Positions 1 through 12,262 of a DNA stretch of 64,000 nucleotides are shown piece by piece. Made by a program: the position numbers and the translations under genes. The stretch covers positions 31,098,001-31,162,000 of the forward strand of contig JAFFJZ010000004.1 of NCBI GenBank assembly GCA_018340375.1. The letters run 5' to 3'. The DNA is from Gonatopus flavifemur. Taxonomy: Eukaryota > Arthropoda > Insecta > Hymenoptera > Dryinidae. The first letter of the stretch is position 1. The number at the start of each line of letters is the position of its first letter. A model generated the notes under the pieces. That model was not told where the DNA came from. It saw nothing but the letters and a program-made list of their open reading frames with translations, and made no database searches.

Positions 1-3000
1 CTTCTGGAAACCAACATCTGTGGGACTTTGGAAACTTTTTAAAAATGTTTTGAGAACTTTCGGTCCTGTTTGGGTACATATTAAATGTTACAAACGCCGT
101 TATTTTCACATGAGTTCTCGAAAACATTTTCTATAATTTGAGGATTCCCTTCATTGAAATACATGTAAAAAGCTCATCTAAATATAAACATGTGAGAGAC
201 GAAATTTTTATTGTTTCCAAGGAATCGAACCGTTCAAAGCAATATACTCTGGTTCAGTTCTTTTCCGACGTGAACCATACTGTACTTAATGCATCATTCT
301 TTTTGTGAATCGTATTAATGAGTGATAAGTTGAATCGCTCAACACAATGAACTCTCTTAAAGCTTCAGCGAAGAAATACGAACAATCACTTCCTGTATTG
401 GAAAAAAAACAAAAGGGAAGAAAAGTCGAACCACCTTATGATACGTGAACTGAGTACCCACTCCTTGAGAGAAACCAACGTTTTCTTCAACGAAAAACTT
501 GGTGTCAACTGTAAGCTGCTAGAGATGTAGAAATTCGCAAAATAAGAACCCCCACTAAACTGGATTCGATAAGAACGAAAATCGCAATTCTGAAAAACAA
601 ACATAAGTGAAAAGGACATCTTCACAATGAGAAAAAAAATTCTTTGAATTAATGAAATTGATTTCATTGATTTCCATTTCATTGCATTAAATAAATATCT
701 TTTCGACTCTAAAATAATGTCATAACCATAAAAAGTCTTTTCATTCATACTATCAAATCAGCTCATTGAAATTTATTTTTTGAAATTAAAAACGCATTCT
801 TTTGACCGAATACCTGATTATTTTTGTCGATATCATCTTTCATCCGATTTATAACTCTCATTTGATGAATTCCGAAGTGAAAATCAATGAAATACAAGTT
901 CAATTTTATAACGTAAAGTTTCGTATGGAAATCGAAGTTGATCATACTTAGTATTTGAAATTCTGAACAATCAAGTATTTGACATAATAATTGTTTTCTT
1001 CACCAGAATAATTATTGACTCCAAGAGAAAATATATTTCATAAAATGGATAGACATGGCTTACAAATGATGAACTTCTCCCATCATGAGGAAAACAACGC
1101 GAGATCAGGTTAATAAAATAATTATTATATTCAAAAACAGGAGTTATAGGACCAAAAATACTGTGATTCATAAACCGGTACAGTTGAGAGTATAATAATC
1201 TCATTCATTTCAATACAAGTGGTTTTGTTCGGATAATAAAATCAAATCATGTACTGAATAGTTGTGAATTTCAATGCCAAGAGTTCTATTTCTTCAACAG
1301 AAAATTAAATTCATGATCACAATGAGATACTTTTCCAGTTCAGACTTCAGAGCAATTTCTTTGGATAAAATCTGTTTTATAGAACAGGATTCATATGAAC
1401 AATAGTTTTGAAATCAATAAAATGAAGTATTATAACCCATGATTTGAGTATTCGAATCGAATGAAGCTATTTCATTCATGCTAATAAATTTATTCTCGAA
1501 GTTTGAATCGTTTATAGAAACAAAACGAAAATTAAAACTCACGAAATCTGATAAATCATCGTTACATATCTTTTCGAATCAACTCTTTGCCACTGGAAAC
1601 ATCGTTTCAATAATGTACTGCAAGATTTTTGGGCTTCAATAGTTGAATATTATCTTATTCAATGGTTAATTAGTTTCAATAAACAATTCAAACTTCAGCA
1701 ACATCTAAAAAATTACCTCTTTAAGAATTTTCATTGATGATTGAAGAAGGATTCTAGTCAATAAACTGCCAACCTGATTATTCTCGTCAATACTACGTTT
1801 GATGAGGTCAAAATTTTATACATTCTGCAAAATTCCAATGCTTTTTGCAGATAAAGGTTTCATCGAGTCCATAAAATGGATAGATCGATCGAATTTATGA
1901 ATTCATTGAAACAAAGAAATATGTTTTTGAAATAAAAATGTATTGAATTCACTTCGACAAATTGCGTTCACTTCTCAGAAGGTGACAATACTTTCTCACA
2001 AGCTATCTTCCTGCAGTGCAGTTCGCATATAAAGAACTAATTCACCGTAAACCTATAGTAAGTAATGTTCCGTCCCAATAAATATTTCTTTCAGGTTCCG
2101 GCATCGAACATCATCAACGAATATGACTTAATCGCAGAGAAAAACAGTTTCTTCGAACTTCTTGATCATATCAATCATCTGATCGGATAATCCAATTGTT
2201 TCCAATGAATTACAGATCACACAGGAACTAAGAAGGTCGGCTCCGCACTTGCGCGAATGCTCTGACTCCTGCTCATTTCTTTTTATTCTGGAAATTTTAT
2301 AAAATATCATTCATCCAATCAAAATCAATTCCATTGATTCGAAGAAAGATTTACTTATATCAATAAGTTCTCTGAAGGATTAGAAAATCTCTTTGTACAT
2401 TCTATGAAATAATTTCTTAGATAGGGAAGAATATTCATTGTTCCAAATATTGATTTATTTACAGAAAATTTTCATTTCATATTCATAAAAACATTTTATT
2501 TCGAATGCAAGAAATATTTATATTATTTATACCGATATTTTCCTATTTCAAAACTTTTTTCATTCGTATAATTAAATACTTCATTGAAAGGAGAAATTAT
2601 AATTTTGGCACTGCAGTTGGTCATTACAGTGTTAAAAATGGCTTCTGCCCATCAAATGCATAATTCATTGAATCAAATTATATTCCATGAATTCGAAAAT
2701 CAAAATTTTCCATTCAATAACTTTCTCATCGATTCTAAGTACCTCATATTCCAATTAATGATCCCACCACTTCCGTGTGAATCACATATTACATCAAAAC
2801 ATTCTTTTTCTCAGTGCATCCGTCTGAACCTCATTCAGAATCAGCGACTGCCTAATTGACAGATCAGATAATGTATGCAGTCCGCACGTATTAAAATACC
2901 TAGAATCTCGCGTGAGAATGATGAAATACAAAACGATTGAATTTAGACAATCTACGATCCAGCGAATGATTCATTTGAGCCCTTCACACTTTGGAGTAAT

Positions 3001-3454
3001 TTTAATACGATTATAAATATCTGCAACGCTCTTCTCTTCCAAAAAACTAGAATAACAGGATCGGCATCGGAAAAACTTTAGATCCCTGAAACTGTGATTT
3101 CGGAACTGCCATGGATTAAGTTCCCTGGACTCCTTGGAATTAGTAACAATCATTGTTACTGACATCATTTGTCTATCAGAAACTTGGTGTCTAGTGAAAC
3201 GGAAGAAACAAGTTTCGAAGTATATGACTTTAGATGGGCCTCGACGACTCAACGACAAAGTAAAAGTTGACCAAGCTGAAATTTGGTATATTTCACTCAG
3301 ATACATGTAGACAATAAGATAGTGCTATATAAATCTGATTTCTGGATTTCCATGAATATGAGGAGCATATATTTCAGGCCATTTTTGAACATAAAAATAG
3401 TGCGATAATTGCTTCAAATCACATTCTCAGATCTACATCCAAAATATTAGCATG
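1..3454. other. A+T-rich DNA without a recognised gene
   Basis: No open frame here exceeds about 120 codons, and none shows a recognisable domain, splice-paired exon or terminal-repeat structure. The stretch is dominated by A/T runs and looks like intergenic DNA or very old repeat relics. I cannot assign a function to any part of it. Confidence 0.5.
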
Positions 3455-3731
3455 ATATATTGATTTTAGGAGGGGATTTCAATTGTAGAATCGGTAATAT
3501 GAATAATGCATCAGAAGAAATGTTTGAGGGCGTCATTGATCTTATATGGACTGAATATATACAAGACTTGCGAGTTAATTTCAACGTAACTATGTCTGAT
3601 CAATTTCTGATTACTGTGACTTTGCTTCTCCCTTGTATAGGAGGGATTAAAAATAATCTTGAGTTCTCAAAGCTGCTTTTTCGAATTCTATGTCAGGTCA
3701 AACAGGACTACATTCAACTCCGTTGTATATA
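3455..3731 (+). pseudogene. LINE endonuclease relic (part 1)
   Basis: The translation starts ILGGDFNCRIG, the GGDFN motif of the apurinic/apyrimidinic-type endonuclease that nicks target DNA in non-LTR retrotransposons. It continues with VIDLIW and then SDQFLITVTL, where intact family members have an SDH active-site motif, so the catalytic histidine is lost. The fragment stops where the mariner at 3732 begins, and further LINE-like sequence resumes after 4987. The rest of the endonuclease N-terminus is missing. The clade (CR1/Jockey-like or RTE-like) cannot be fixed from so short a piece. Confidence 0.6.
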
Positions 3732-4985
3732 TTAGGTTGGTAAGAGAGTCTTGCAACACACAAAAAAAGGAAAAAAAAAGTTTTTATTATTTTAAAAATA
3801 TAATATTATTAAGTGATGTACGCTCCCTTTGCATGTACAACTCGTTCCGAACGCTCTGGTCAACTTTGCACGCCCTCCGTCCAAAAATGTTTTGGTCGTG
3901 AGTTAAAAAAGTCGTTCAGCGCATTTTCGAGATCGGCAAGATCATCAAATTCCTTATCCTGTAAATAATTTCCCAATTGCCGAAAAAGATGGTAGTCGGT
4001 GGGAGCCAAGTCTGGTGAATACGGTGGATGTGGTAAAACTTCCCAACTCAGCTGAGAAATACAGTCTTGTGTCGTCTTAGCTACATGGTGTCGAGCGTTG
4101 TAATAGAAAGTCGAACTTGGACAGGTCCACTCCTTTTTGGTTTGATAATTCCACCAGTTCTTGCAGTTGTCTAGTGTGAGTTTCCGACGATATGCTGGTT
4201 TCAGCTGGTAGCAATTCGTGATAGAGCAAGCCCTCAGAGTCCCACCAACAACAGAGTAATACTATCTGTACTCCGCGAGGCAGTTTGAGCATTGGCTCCG
4301 GTTTCTCTCCTTCCGGTGCCACTGTCGCTTGCATGTGTGGGTGACATAGAGCACCCAACTTTCATCTCCAGTGACGATTTCTCGAAGAAAATCCTTTCTG
4401 TTCGGACGATGCAGGAGTGAAAGACATATAGACACCCGTGACGCTTCGTTTGATTCGCTGGAATCGTGTGGTATCCAAGACCACACAACTTTTCTATATC
4501 CCATCTCTTGTAAATGTTGGAGAATCGTGGGGTGGCTACAACCGAGCTTATTGGCTAATCCTCGTGACGACGTGTGGAACTTTGCCTTTATAAGTACACG
4601 CAGTTTTTCATCGTTAACAGCTGATTTCCTGCCGGACCTGGGTTTGTCGTCAAAAGATGTATCGCCTAAACAGAAACGTTGATACCAACGAGGTATAGAT
4701 GAATGATGAACAACGTCTGACTTGAACGCGCTGCAAATACTAGCACCTGCAGCTCTTGCAGAATGCCTTTGTAAAAATTCGTAATAAGCGATTGCTCGAA
4801 GTGCACTTTGTTCCATTTTTGCTCGTACTGACTGCGCGGAACAACTGACTGATTTATAAACACTGCGGTATGGAAGGTTCTGGACTAATCTTGCATAGAA
4901 GACTCTCGAATGTTCTCGAACTTTATTATTGGGAAAAATAGATTAATTGAAAAAAAAGTATCGCAAGATTTTCTTACCAACCTAA
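3732..4985 (-). mobile_element. Degenerate mariner element
   Basis: This 1,254-bp element has terminal inverted repeats beginning TTAGGTTGGTAAGA at both ends, with two mismatches in the first 23 bases. It is flanked by TA on both sides (3730-3731 and 4986-4987), the target duplication of the Tc1/mariner superfamily. The transposase is on the minus strand and disrupted. It interrupts a LINE relic, so it is the younger insertion. The size is normal for a full-length mariner. Confidence 0.9.
3860..4816 (-). pseudogene. Mariner transposase pseudogene
   Basis: From an ATG at 4816 the protein reads as a mariner transposase that would cut and reinsert the element at TA sites. An N-terminal helix-turn-helix segment ends in the linker FDDKPRSGRKSA, followed by the first catalytic aspartate in TGDESWV. 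The frame shifts near 4262-4358 and again near 4090. The second catalytic motif, normally HDNARPH in the family, reads YYNARHH, so that aspartate is lost. The third is kept in SPDLAPTDYHLF. The stop is at 3860-3862. Two frameshifts and a missing catalytic residue mean it is dead. Confidence 0.88.
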
Positions 4986-4987
4986 TA

Positions 4988-5190
4988 ATATCGAAACAAT
5001 GTATACCAACCACTGTAGAGCTGTATTTGAGTCAACAAATTGTGATGAACTGGAGAAACTTGGTAATCCGAAACCGGGGAAATACTATAACAGTCGCTCA
5101 TGGTTCGATAAAGAATATTCAACAACAATTCAAAAAATGCGTACAGAGAAGAAAAAGTCTGCAAGAAAAACATTTTTGATTTGATAGCAA
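4988..5190 (+). pseudogene. LINE relic (part 2, endonuclease-RT linker)
   Basis: The frame from 4999 reads ELEKLGNPKPGKYYNSRSWF followed by DKEYSTTIQKMR. The WFDKE(C) motif with a basic stretch is typical of the linker between endonuclease and reverse transcriptase in several LINE clades. It lies in the same orientation as the endonuclease relic that ends at the other side of the mariner, so the two are read as one element split by that insertion. The frame stops at 5184 and no reverse transcriptase follows. Confidence 0.5.
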
Positions 5191-6290
5191 ATGTGAAAAA
5201 TGCGAAAAAAATCCTGGAATACGGTGATCAGATACAAAGGAAAATCGGACGGACATGATTGACCTCCACGAACTTGTAATACTTTTGACTAATAAATTCA
5301 GCCTGTTACAAATGATCTATGAGGTCTCATTGATGGATAAGAAGATGAATAGGTTTCAATAGAAATCAATTATATCTTATTCGAAATTTTACAATTCGTA
5401 ATAGGATTTGATAGAATACTCCTACCAAGATATATAACTTCGTAATCTATAAGATACATCATTCTTCAGTCACAAAATTTGATTAGAATTTAGGATAAAG
5501 TGCAAGGAATGTATCTTCCATGGCCTGTCCTTTCCTCGTTTGTCATACGAAATCTATGACAAACAAGATCCTACTTTGAGCATATTGTTACGATACTTGT
5601 CGTATATGTACTTTCATCAATACGTGATTGTGTGGGGGGGAAATTACAAACATATCCCTCGGAAATGATTTTTCTTCAGCACAAATTATATCCCTCAATT
5701 GTGATATATCCTCTGTTACAAAAGTGAAGGAGAGGATGTGGAAAGTCGTCGAACCAACGTCATATGATGATTTAAAAGTCAGCGTTGCTGCTGGAATAGG
5801 GGTGTATCAGCCCAAGCGGATGAACGATACACTTTGGTGGGTTCAGAAACTGCCTTTTGAAGTCGTCGAAACACCTCTTCTTGTGGGAGACTTCGAGGAA
5901 AAAGAGAGGAGGGGAAAAAAAGAGAATGAAAACATTTTTCTATGGGAATAGTGTAAATTGAAATGGATTTTGAGTCTGGATTCACCGTTCAGTTGCAGAT
6001 CTACAAAAACATTGTGGAATGAATATGATTATTCACCCTATAGTAATTGGTTGATTTTACATCAAGTCGACACCCGTACTGATTCTGCAATTATAAATAT
6101 TCCCTTGATGCGAATTGATAGACCCTGGTGAAAATGGAAGCGAAAGGGAAGTGTCAACAAAGCTTATGTTGTAGCGTTATCGAAACGTTGATTAAAAATA
6201 TACGCAGCTTGAATGGGAGGGATACGAAGGGTATGAGAAGAGGGAATCGGAACGAAGCAAGCGTATAAAATTCATGAAACTCGAATAAAA
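5191..6290. other. No recognised gene
   Basis: A 107-codon open frame at 5628-5951 (+) has no domain I recognise and no supporting splice sites or neighbours. The rest is A+T-rich with short G runs near 5634-5641. Nothing in this stretch can be assigned. Confidence 0.4.
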
Positions 6291-6299
6291 AAATGGCCT

Positions 6300-6410
6300 C
6301 CCATAGCGAGAATCGAACCGATGACTTCTACCCAGTGATGCCAGATTCGGAGGAATCGTCAAGTTTTACCCTCTCCATCGGACCATCTCTCTATTCCCAC
6401 CCTTGCAGCC
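6300..6410 (-). repeat. Possible tRNA-derived SINE fragment
   Basis: Read on the minus strand, this contains a B-box-like GGTTCGATTCT and, about 75 bases upstream, an A-box-like TGGTCCGATGG. These are the two internal RNA polymerase III promoter boxes of tRNAs and tRNA-derived SINEs. The spacing is longer than in a class I tRNA and no clean cloverleaf is visible, so a SINE head or a decayed tRNA is more likely than a working tRNA gene. Confidence 0.25.
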
Positions 6411-6415
6411 GGACA

Positions 6416-7230
6416 CACGGTGGTGGAAAACGGTCGAACTCGCGTCAAAAATCTAGAACACCTTGAGATTAGCATTAAAATTGATGAAATTTGGTACCCG
6501 GTGGGTTTTTTGTGTGCTGAATCCAAATATTCTGTAACCTCTCAGAAAATATCAAGGGAAATACCGAATATAGCTGATTAAAGTTGGAGGTTTTTCAAAA
6601 AATGTGGAAAAATCTGTCATTTTGTGGCGTAACACTTTGAAATGTGTATGTGGGATGATGGGCTCGCATATAAGATGAATTTTTGAGTTACTGAACCCAA
6701 ATATCATGCCAGAAATCGCGGAAGATCAGTGAAAATTCAAAATGGCGGACATTAGAGTGCTAATGCGGAAAAACTGAAAGAAAAGGTATTTCCAACTCAC
6801 AACTCATTATAACTGCTCATTTTTTGAGGTCATACATTACAAATCTGGAGTCGATGAAAACGAATTCAAGATGGCGGCCTTCAATTTTTTAATCACTCAA
6901 ATCAGCATCAAATCCCTCATTTTGGGCTTCTTGGGGTTTTCGATTACATATCTGGAGTCGATAAAAACGAATTTGAATATGGATCAAAAATGGCGGCCTT
7001 CAATTTCAGAATTACTCGAAACAGCACCAAATCCCTCATTTCGGGGTGTTTCGAGTTGCTGATTACATATCTGGAGTCGATGAAAACGAATTCAAGAATG
7101 GATACAAAATGGTGGCCTTCAATTTTTGAATCACTCAAATCAGCACCGGATTCCTCATTTCGGAGTTTTTCGGGTTGCTGATTATCAATTTGATGTAGAA
7201 AACGAATGTAGTATGAAAGGTGCTAATCTG
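6416..7230 (+). repeat. Left long TIR with ~119-bp tandem units
   Basis: The outer part (about 6416-6830) is unique sequence matched by the right arm. The inner part (about 6840-7190) holds roughly three direct repeats of about 119 bp, each containing CTGGAGTCGATGAAAACGAA (6845, 6952 and 7071). One unit is 12 bases shorter. The right arm carries one unit more, which accounts for its extra 120 bp. Confidence 0.85.
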
Positions 7231-7652
7231 TTAACTCATTCATAGTTGAGGCTGAGTTTAGTTAATTGTATGACTATACACTTCCATGTATCTTACATTT
7301 TCTGGGATTTTCAAGATTTTCTTTTAATCAAAATGTAAAGTAATTTTTCGTCTGAATTTTGATAGTAGATTGTGCGACGAGGGACGGAAGTCAGTGATTG
7401 CGGTGAGGATGAGGTTTCCTGCAGTCACAAATTCTCGCCCCAAGTTGCACATACTACTCTTTGTAACAAGTGAATTAAAAGTAAATCTTTGCTTACACGC
7501 TTTTGGAGATCAAGTGCATTCATTTCTGAGGAACTGTGACAAAATTTTGCTATCGAGGGTTCTGACTGGTGACGTGCGATGGCGCCACTATTCACTCGCT
7601 TCCTTCCCGCAAAGCAGCTGCTCAAGGGTTGAAAGTAAGGCATTTTTCGTGT

Positions 7653-7662
7653 GCGCATGCGC
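7653..7662. promoter_or_regulatory. NRF1-like palindromic site
   Basis: GCGCATGCGC is the exact core recognised by NRF1 and its insect homologue Ewg, and it is conspicuous in DNA this A+T-rich. It lies just upstream of the open frame at 7657-7974, in a locally GC-richer patch (about 7560-7670). That arrangement fits a small promoter inside the long-TIR element. Use of the site is inferred. Confidence 0.3.
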
Positions 7663-7974
7663 GACTTAGTTTTCAGTCTACTCGTATGCAATCGACAACT
7701 CTCATCCCCAAAAATGAGGAAGAAAAGGGGTACTTTTAGTGAGGAGGCTAATAACGAAGTCTTCAAGGGAGCTAGAGAACGTGAGAGCAGATTATTTTAT
7801 CGGACATCGTGCAATGGAGATACTGTTCATTTCATTCTGACCTCATCGGATCCACTCATGAGCTCTTTGAGAGCTTCGGAAAACCAAGGAAGAAAAAATT
7901 TCAGTGATGATGCTAGAAATCTATTGATACATCGTAGTGAACGTTTGGACGATGACGATAACACGAGTGAGTGA
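7657..7974 (+). CDS. Unrecognised 105-codon ORF inside the long-TIR element
   Basis: From the ATG at 7657 the frame runs 105 codons to a stop at 7972-7974. It starts with a hydrophobic stretch (LVFSLLV), continues through a basic segment (KMRKKRGTF) and a region rich in E, R and S, and ends in an acidic tail (LDDDDNTSE). I recognise no family. It lies between the left TIR and the purine-rich LINE, so it could be a remnant of the element's own gene or a first exon. The GC-richer, NRF1-like sequence just upstream supports a transcribed region. It could equally be a chance frame. Confidence 0.3.
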   Translation: MRDLVFSLLVCNRQLSSPKMRKKRGTFSEEANNEVFKGARERESRLFYRTSCNGDTVHFILTSSDPLMSSLRASENQGRKNFSDDARNLLIHRSERLDDDDNTSE

Positions 7975-8616
7975 ATCAGAAATGAACGCGAGAAAAACTG
8001 ACTTTCAAACCCATAAGATATGAACAAAAAAATTAAAAAACCTCCGAACAAAAAGGAGTACAAGAAAAACAATGAAATTTCGAAAATAAAAAAAAAATAA
8101 AAAAAGGAAATAAAGAAAACGAACAAAGAACCCTCTTCAAACGAGACTGATACCTTGGCACGGTGAGACTTTCGGGTGACGAGTGTATGGGCGAGGTTGA
8201 TAGGGATAGGTGTGCGAGAAAAGGGCAATTTAGTGAAGAAAATAGGATAGAAGAAAAGTGTAGTGGTGTCGAGGTGAGATCTGGGGCGTCAGTGTGGGTG
8301 TTTCAGTGAAATAAAGGTAGTGAGGTGGGAGAGTAAAGGAGGAAAAGTAAAAAGTTGAGTGGTGAGACACATGGTAGGGAAGGGGTGAAGGGGACGGGGG
8401 AGAGTGGGAGGATAGAAGAGGGAAATCGGTGGCGCAGTATAGGATTGGGAGCTGGAGTAGGTAGAGGAGTGTAGTGGGTAAAGAGAACGGCGGAGAGGAT
8501 GAGGCAGTGGGAAAAGCGGAGATTTACTTAGGAGCGACATAGGGTGAAGAGATAGCGAGTAGTGGCAGTCGGTATCGAAGGTGAGAAGAGAAGTGGGAAA
8601 GGTAGAGAACGAGAAT

Positions 8617-9866
8617 ATGGAGAAAGTAGAAGAGGTAAAGTTAGAGTCAGACGGCAAGACAGTGGAGCAGATAGAGATGAGGCCAGACGGGAGAGAAGTA
8701 GATAAGGTTAAGCTGGGTCAGACGAGAGGAAAGGAGAAGAGATAGAGCTGGGGTCTGGCGGTAAAGAAGGAGAAGGATGAGAGATAGGGCTAGAGGAACA
8801 GAAAAACGAGACAGAGAAGGGACAGGGGCAGAGGGAAAAAATTGGGTAGGGAACGGCCGAATGACGCGGTGAGATTGGGGAGAGAGAGAAGTGAGGGCTT
8901 GGGAAACGGAGAAGGGCTCAGGGATTTCCTGAAGGGCAAGAAAGGGAGGGAGGAAGAGTGACAAAGGAGTGAGATAAGGGTGGAGAGACCGCCGGAGGAG
9001 AAGGGATCGAGAGAGACAGGAGGGATGTGGGAATTGATGAATATGGTGGAGGAATTGAGAAGAGACATGAAAGAATCAGAAAAGCGAATGGAGGAGGGTA
9101 TGGAAGGGATGGGAAAAGAGTGAGAGAAGATAAGAGAGAGGCAGGATAGGGCAGGAGAGGTATGGGAGGCGAAGAGAGGAGAGTTAAAAGCAAGGATGAG
9201 TGGAAGAGCAGGGACAGGGATGTGGGGAAGGGAAAAGGTTGTTGGAAGATCTCAAGATGAGGGTGGAGGAATTAGAAAAGAGGTCGGGGAAAGGAGAGGA
9301 ATGGGAGGGATATGCAAAGTTCCATAGGAGGAGTGGGAGAACCAAGATTAATGGAGTTGGAAAAAAGGTTGGAGAAAGTTGGAGGTAGAGGTAGGGAGGA
9401 GTATGATGGAGGAAAAGAGAGAGAGCTCAGTCACTCGGAAGTTGGGTTGAGGGTGGATAAGAGAATGAGGGAGATGAAGAGAAAAATGGAGTTGAGGGAG
9501 AGGGGAAAGGGTAGGAAACATGTCATAGTCGAAGGTTTAGGGGGAAAGGAAAGTGCAGGAAAGGAAGTGAAGGAGTGAATGGGGAGGTTGGGGGTGAAGG
9601 TGCAAATGGAGAGAATAAGGGATTTAGGACTAGGGGGAAAGAATAGGAGAAGACTGGTGATCATTCATTTCAGGACTGTGAGGGAAGAAGAGAGGGTGAT
9701 GAGGAAGAAAGGAGTACTTAGGGGTAGAGATGAGAGAATAGGAGAGGATCACACATGGAAGGAGGGGGAGATGGCAGAGAGAATTGGGGAAATGTGGTTT
9801 AAACTGAGAAGGCAGCGAAAAAGAGTGTGGGTAGGTTATGGGAGAATATGGATAGATGGCAGATAG
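8617..9866 (+). pseudogene. LINE ORF1 remnants
   Basis: Several consecutive plus-strand frames read as a highly charged protein, from an ATG at 8617 (MEKVEEVKLESDGKTVEQ) through coiled-coil-like E/K/R stretches (9200-9578). The last segment, 9579-9866, contains RRRLVIIHFRTVREEERVM and later VWVGYGRIWIDGR. This order resembles ORF1 nucleic-acid-binding proteins of LINEs: an N-terminal coiled coil followed by a globular, possibly RRM-like, domain. At least three stops or shifts break it. Confidence 0.5.
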
Positions 9867-10042
9867 TGGAAATGGGATGAAGAAGGGGAGAAGTTAAGAA
9901 GTAGAGGAGAGTATCTTAGGGCAATGGAAAATATTGAGGATAGGAGGGAGGAGGAGGATTTTTAGGAAAGACAGGGGGGAGGAGAGGAGGCTGGAGAACA
10001 GGAGTAAGGAAGAAGAGAAGTGGAGGGGACGGAGGGGAAGGG

Positions 10043-10803
10043 ATGAAGATAGGGTTCTGGAATGTAGCAGGGGTAGGTGGGAAGGAGGAAGACTTTTGGA
10101 ATGGGATAGAAGAATGGGATATCATAGGATTGACGGAGACATGGCTAGGGGAGAGAAGGTGGGGGGAGATGAAAAAGAAGTTACCGGAAGGGTATGATTG
10201 AAGGGTACATTTGGCAAGGAAGAGGAATAAGAGAGGAAGGGCTATGAGGGGAATGTTGATGGGGATTAGGGATAAGTGAGGAAGGGAGGAAGAGGAGGAG
10301 GTAAGGGAGGAGGAAGGAGTGATGGTGAGGAGAATTCAATGGAAGGGGGAATCATGGAGTGTGATACGGGTGTACTCGGATGGAAATATAATGAGGAAAA
10401 TGGATGGAGTAAGAGAGGCATTGGGGGAAGCAGGGGTCTGGAGTAAAGGGTGATCATAGGTGGGGATCTAAATGCGAGGATAGGGTGCAGTGGAGGGGTA
10501 AAGTGCGGGGGTGTGGAGGAGGAGGTGGAGGTGAGGGAATCGAAGGATAGGAAAATGAATAGGGAGGGTGCTGAGTTGATCAAAATCCTGGAAGAGGAAG
10601 GCTGGGGGGTGATAAATGGAGTGGTAAAAGGAGACAAGGAGGGAGAATATACATATACAGGGAAGAGAAGGCAGTCGGTGATAGATTATGTGATAGGAGA
10701 TATTGAGGGCTGGGAGGAGGGGAAAAGAATGGAGGGAGGAGCAAGAGGAGAATCAGATCACTTGCCTCTGATAGTAGAACTGAAGGGAGGTGAGAGGAAG
10801 TAG
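10043..10803 (+). pseudogene. LINE ORF2 endonuclease domain
   Basis: From the ATG at 10043 the frame reads MKIGFWNVAGVGG, then WDIIGLTETWLGERRWGE, with the catalytic glutamate of the AP-endonuclease fold in TETW. It stops at a TGA near 10196. The domain resumes in another frame at 10450 with IIGGDLNARIG, continues through INGVVKGDKEGEYTYTG and VIDYVIGD, and ends with the active-site histidine in ESDHLPLIVEL. This enzyme nicks the chromosomal target to prime reverse transcription. The catalytic motifs survive but the reading frame does not. Confidence 0.75.
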
Positions 10804-11379
10804 AGGAGGAACAAGGGAGGCGGACAGGAGTGGGGAGGAATAATAGATTAGTCAGAGGAGGGGAAAAGGGAATTCAAGAGGAAAATAGCGGGCTGGGGGG
10901 GACAGGATTGGAGGGAGAGGAGTTGAAAAAGGATTTGGGGAGGAGAATTAGGGTGGCGATAAGGAAGAAGAAGGTGAGGATAAGGGGCCACAGGAAAAGG
11001 GATCGTTGGTGGGATCAGGAGTGCAGGGGGAAAAAAAGGAAGTGACGAGAGCGATAAGGAAATGGAGGGGAGGGAACATTGAGGTGGGGGAGGTGAAAGC
11101 GAGAAGAAGGCATATGAGGAGACTTGCGAGGAGAAGAAGGAAAAGGAAAGGGGAAGGGCTTGCGGAGAAATTGGGAAAGTGAAGAGAGGAGCGCAGGTGT
11201 GGGATATAATTAGGAGGGAAAGATGAGGCAGGAAGGAAGTAGAAGAGAAAATAGGGCTAAGGCTGGGGAAAGAGTATTTCATGAGGCTGTGAGGAGGGGT
11301 AGAGGGGGGTGAGGGACGGAGGAGCAGAGTTATTAGGAGTGGAAGATGAAGAAATGGAGATAGAATGAGAAGAGGTAAT

Positions 11380-12262
11380 AGAGGCAATAGGAAGGGGGAG
11401 GCTGTGGGGGGAGATGGTATGCCGGGTGAGGCTTGGATATATGGGGGTGAGGAAGTGACAAGGGCAATATGGGAGATTCTGAAAGGAGTCTGGAATGGGG
11501 GAAAAATTCCGGAGGAGTGGAAAGAGATTTAGATAGCGCCGATTGTGAAGAAGGGAGAGGGCAGGAGGGTTGAAGAATATAGAGGGGTAGCTCTGACCAC
11601 AGCGCTATACAAGGTTCACACGATGGTCGTGGCTGAGAGGCTAGAGAGGGAGGTGGAAGAAGAGAAGATAATACCGGGAAACCAAACAGGGTTTAGGAAA
11701 GGGGTAGGTACGGTGGATAACATCTACGGGTTAAATTATATAATAGAGAGAACAATTAGGGAGGGAAGAGAAAGGATAGCAGCGATATTCGTGGATCTGA
11801 AGGCGGCTTTCGACATGGTGGATAGGTGAGTGTTATGGGTAGATATGAGAGAGAGAGGGATGAAGGAAGGGCTGATAGGAAGGATTAGGAGGCTATATGG
11901 TGAAACGAGAGGGAGGGTAAGAATAAGAGGGGAGCTGACGGAGGCGTTTTGGACGGCAAGGGGGATGAGGCAAGGGTGCCCTTTGAGCCCTATGCTGTTT
12001 AACTTGTTGACGGCGGATCTCTAAGGGGAATTAGCAAGAAGTGGGAGAGGAGGGGGAATTAAAATGGGGGGGGAAGAGAATATGGAGTTTGGCTCACGCT
12101 GACGACATAGTTGTCATATCGAGGGTGGAGGAGATACGGGAGGTAATTGGAGTATTGAGGAGATATTTCAGGAAGAAGGGGTTGGAGGTAAACATTGGGA
12201 AAACTAAGGTAATGAGGTTGAGGGGGGGGAGGGGGAAAAGGAGGATGGGACGGAGGAAATGA
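11380..12262 (+). pseudogene. LINE ORF2 reverse transcriptase domain
   Basis: The fingers start near 11400 (GGDGMPGEAW, then IPEEWKEI followed by a stop). The frame at 11545-11829 contains RVEEYRGVALTTALYK and the catalytic block IFVDLKAAFDMVDR, then hits a TGA. The next frame gives GMRQGCPLSPMLFNLL. A third gives the active-site block WSLAHADDIVVISRV, where HADD replaces the usual YADD or FADD. It ends NIGKTKVMRLRGG and stops at about 12260, so the connection and C-terminal region are absent. At least two stops or shifts make it non-functional. Confidence 0.8.

Noticed and set aside
8289..9193. Long minus-strand open frames rich in P, S and L
   Set aside because: They are complements of the purine-rich LINE on the plus strand; the bias removes stop codons on the opposite strand. 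No domain is visible.
10848..11387. 179-codon minus-strand frame
   Set aside because: Antisense of the purine-rich LINE between its endonuclease and reverse transcriptase, made of low-complexity P/S/L.
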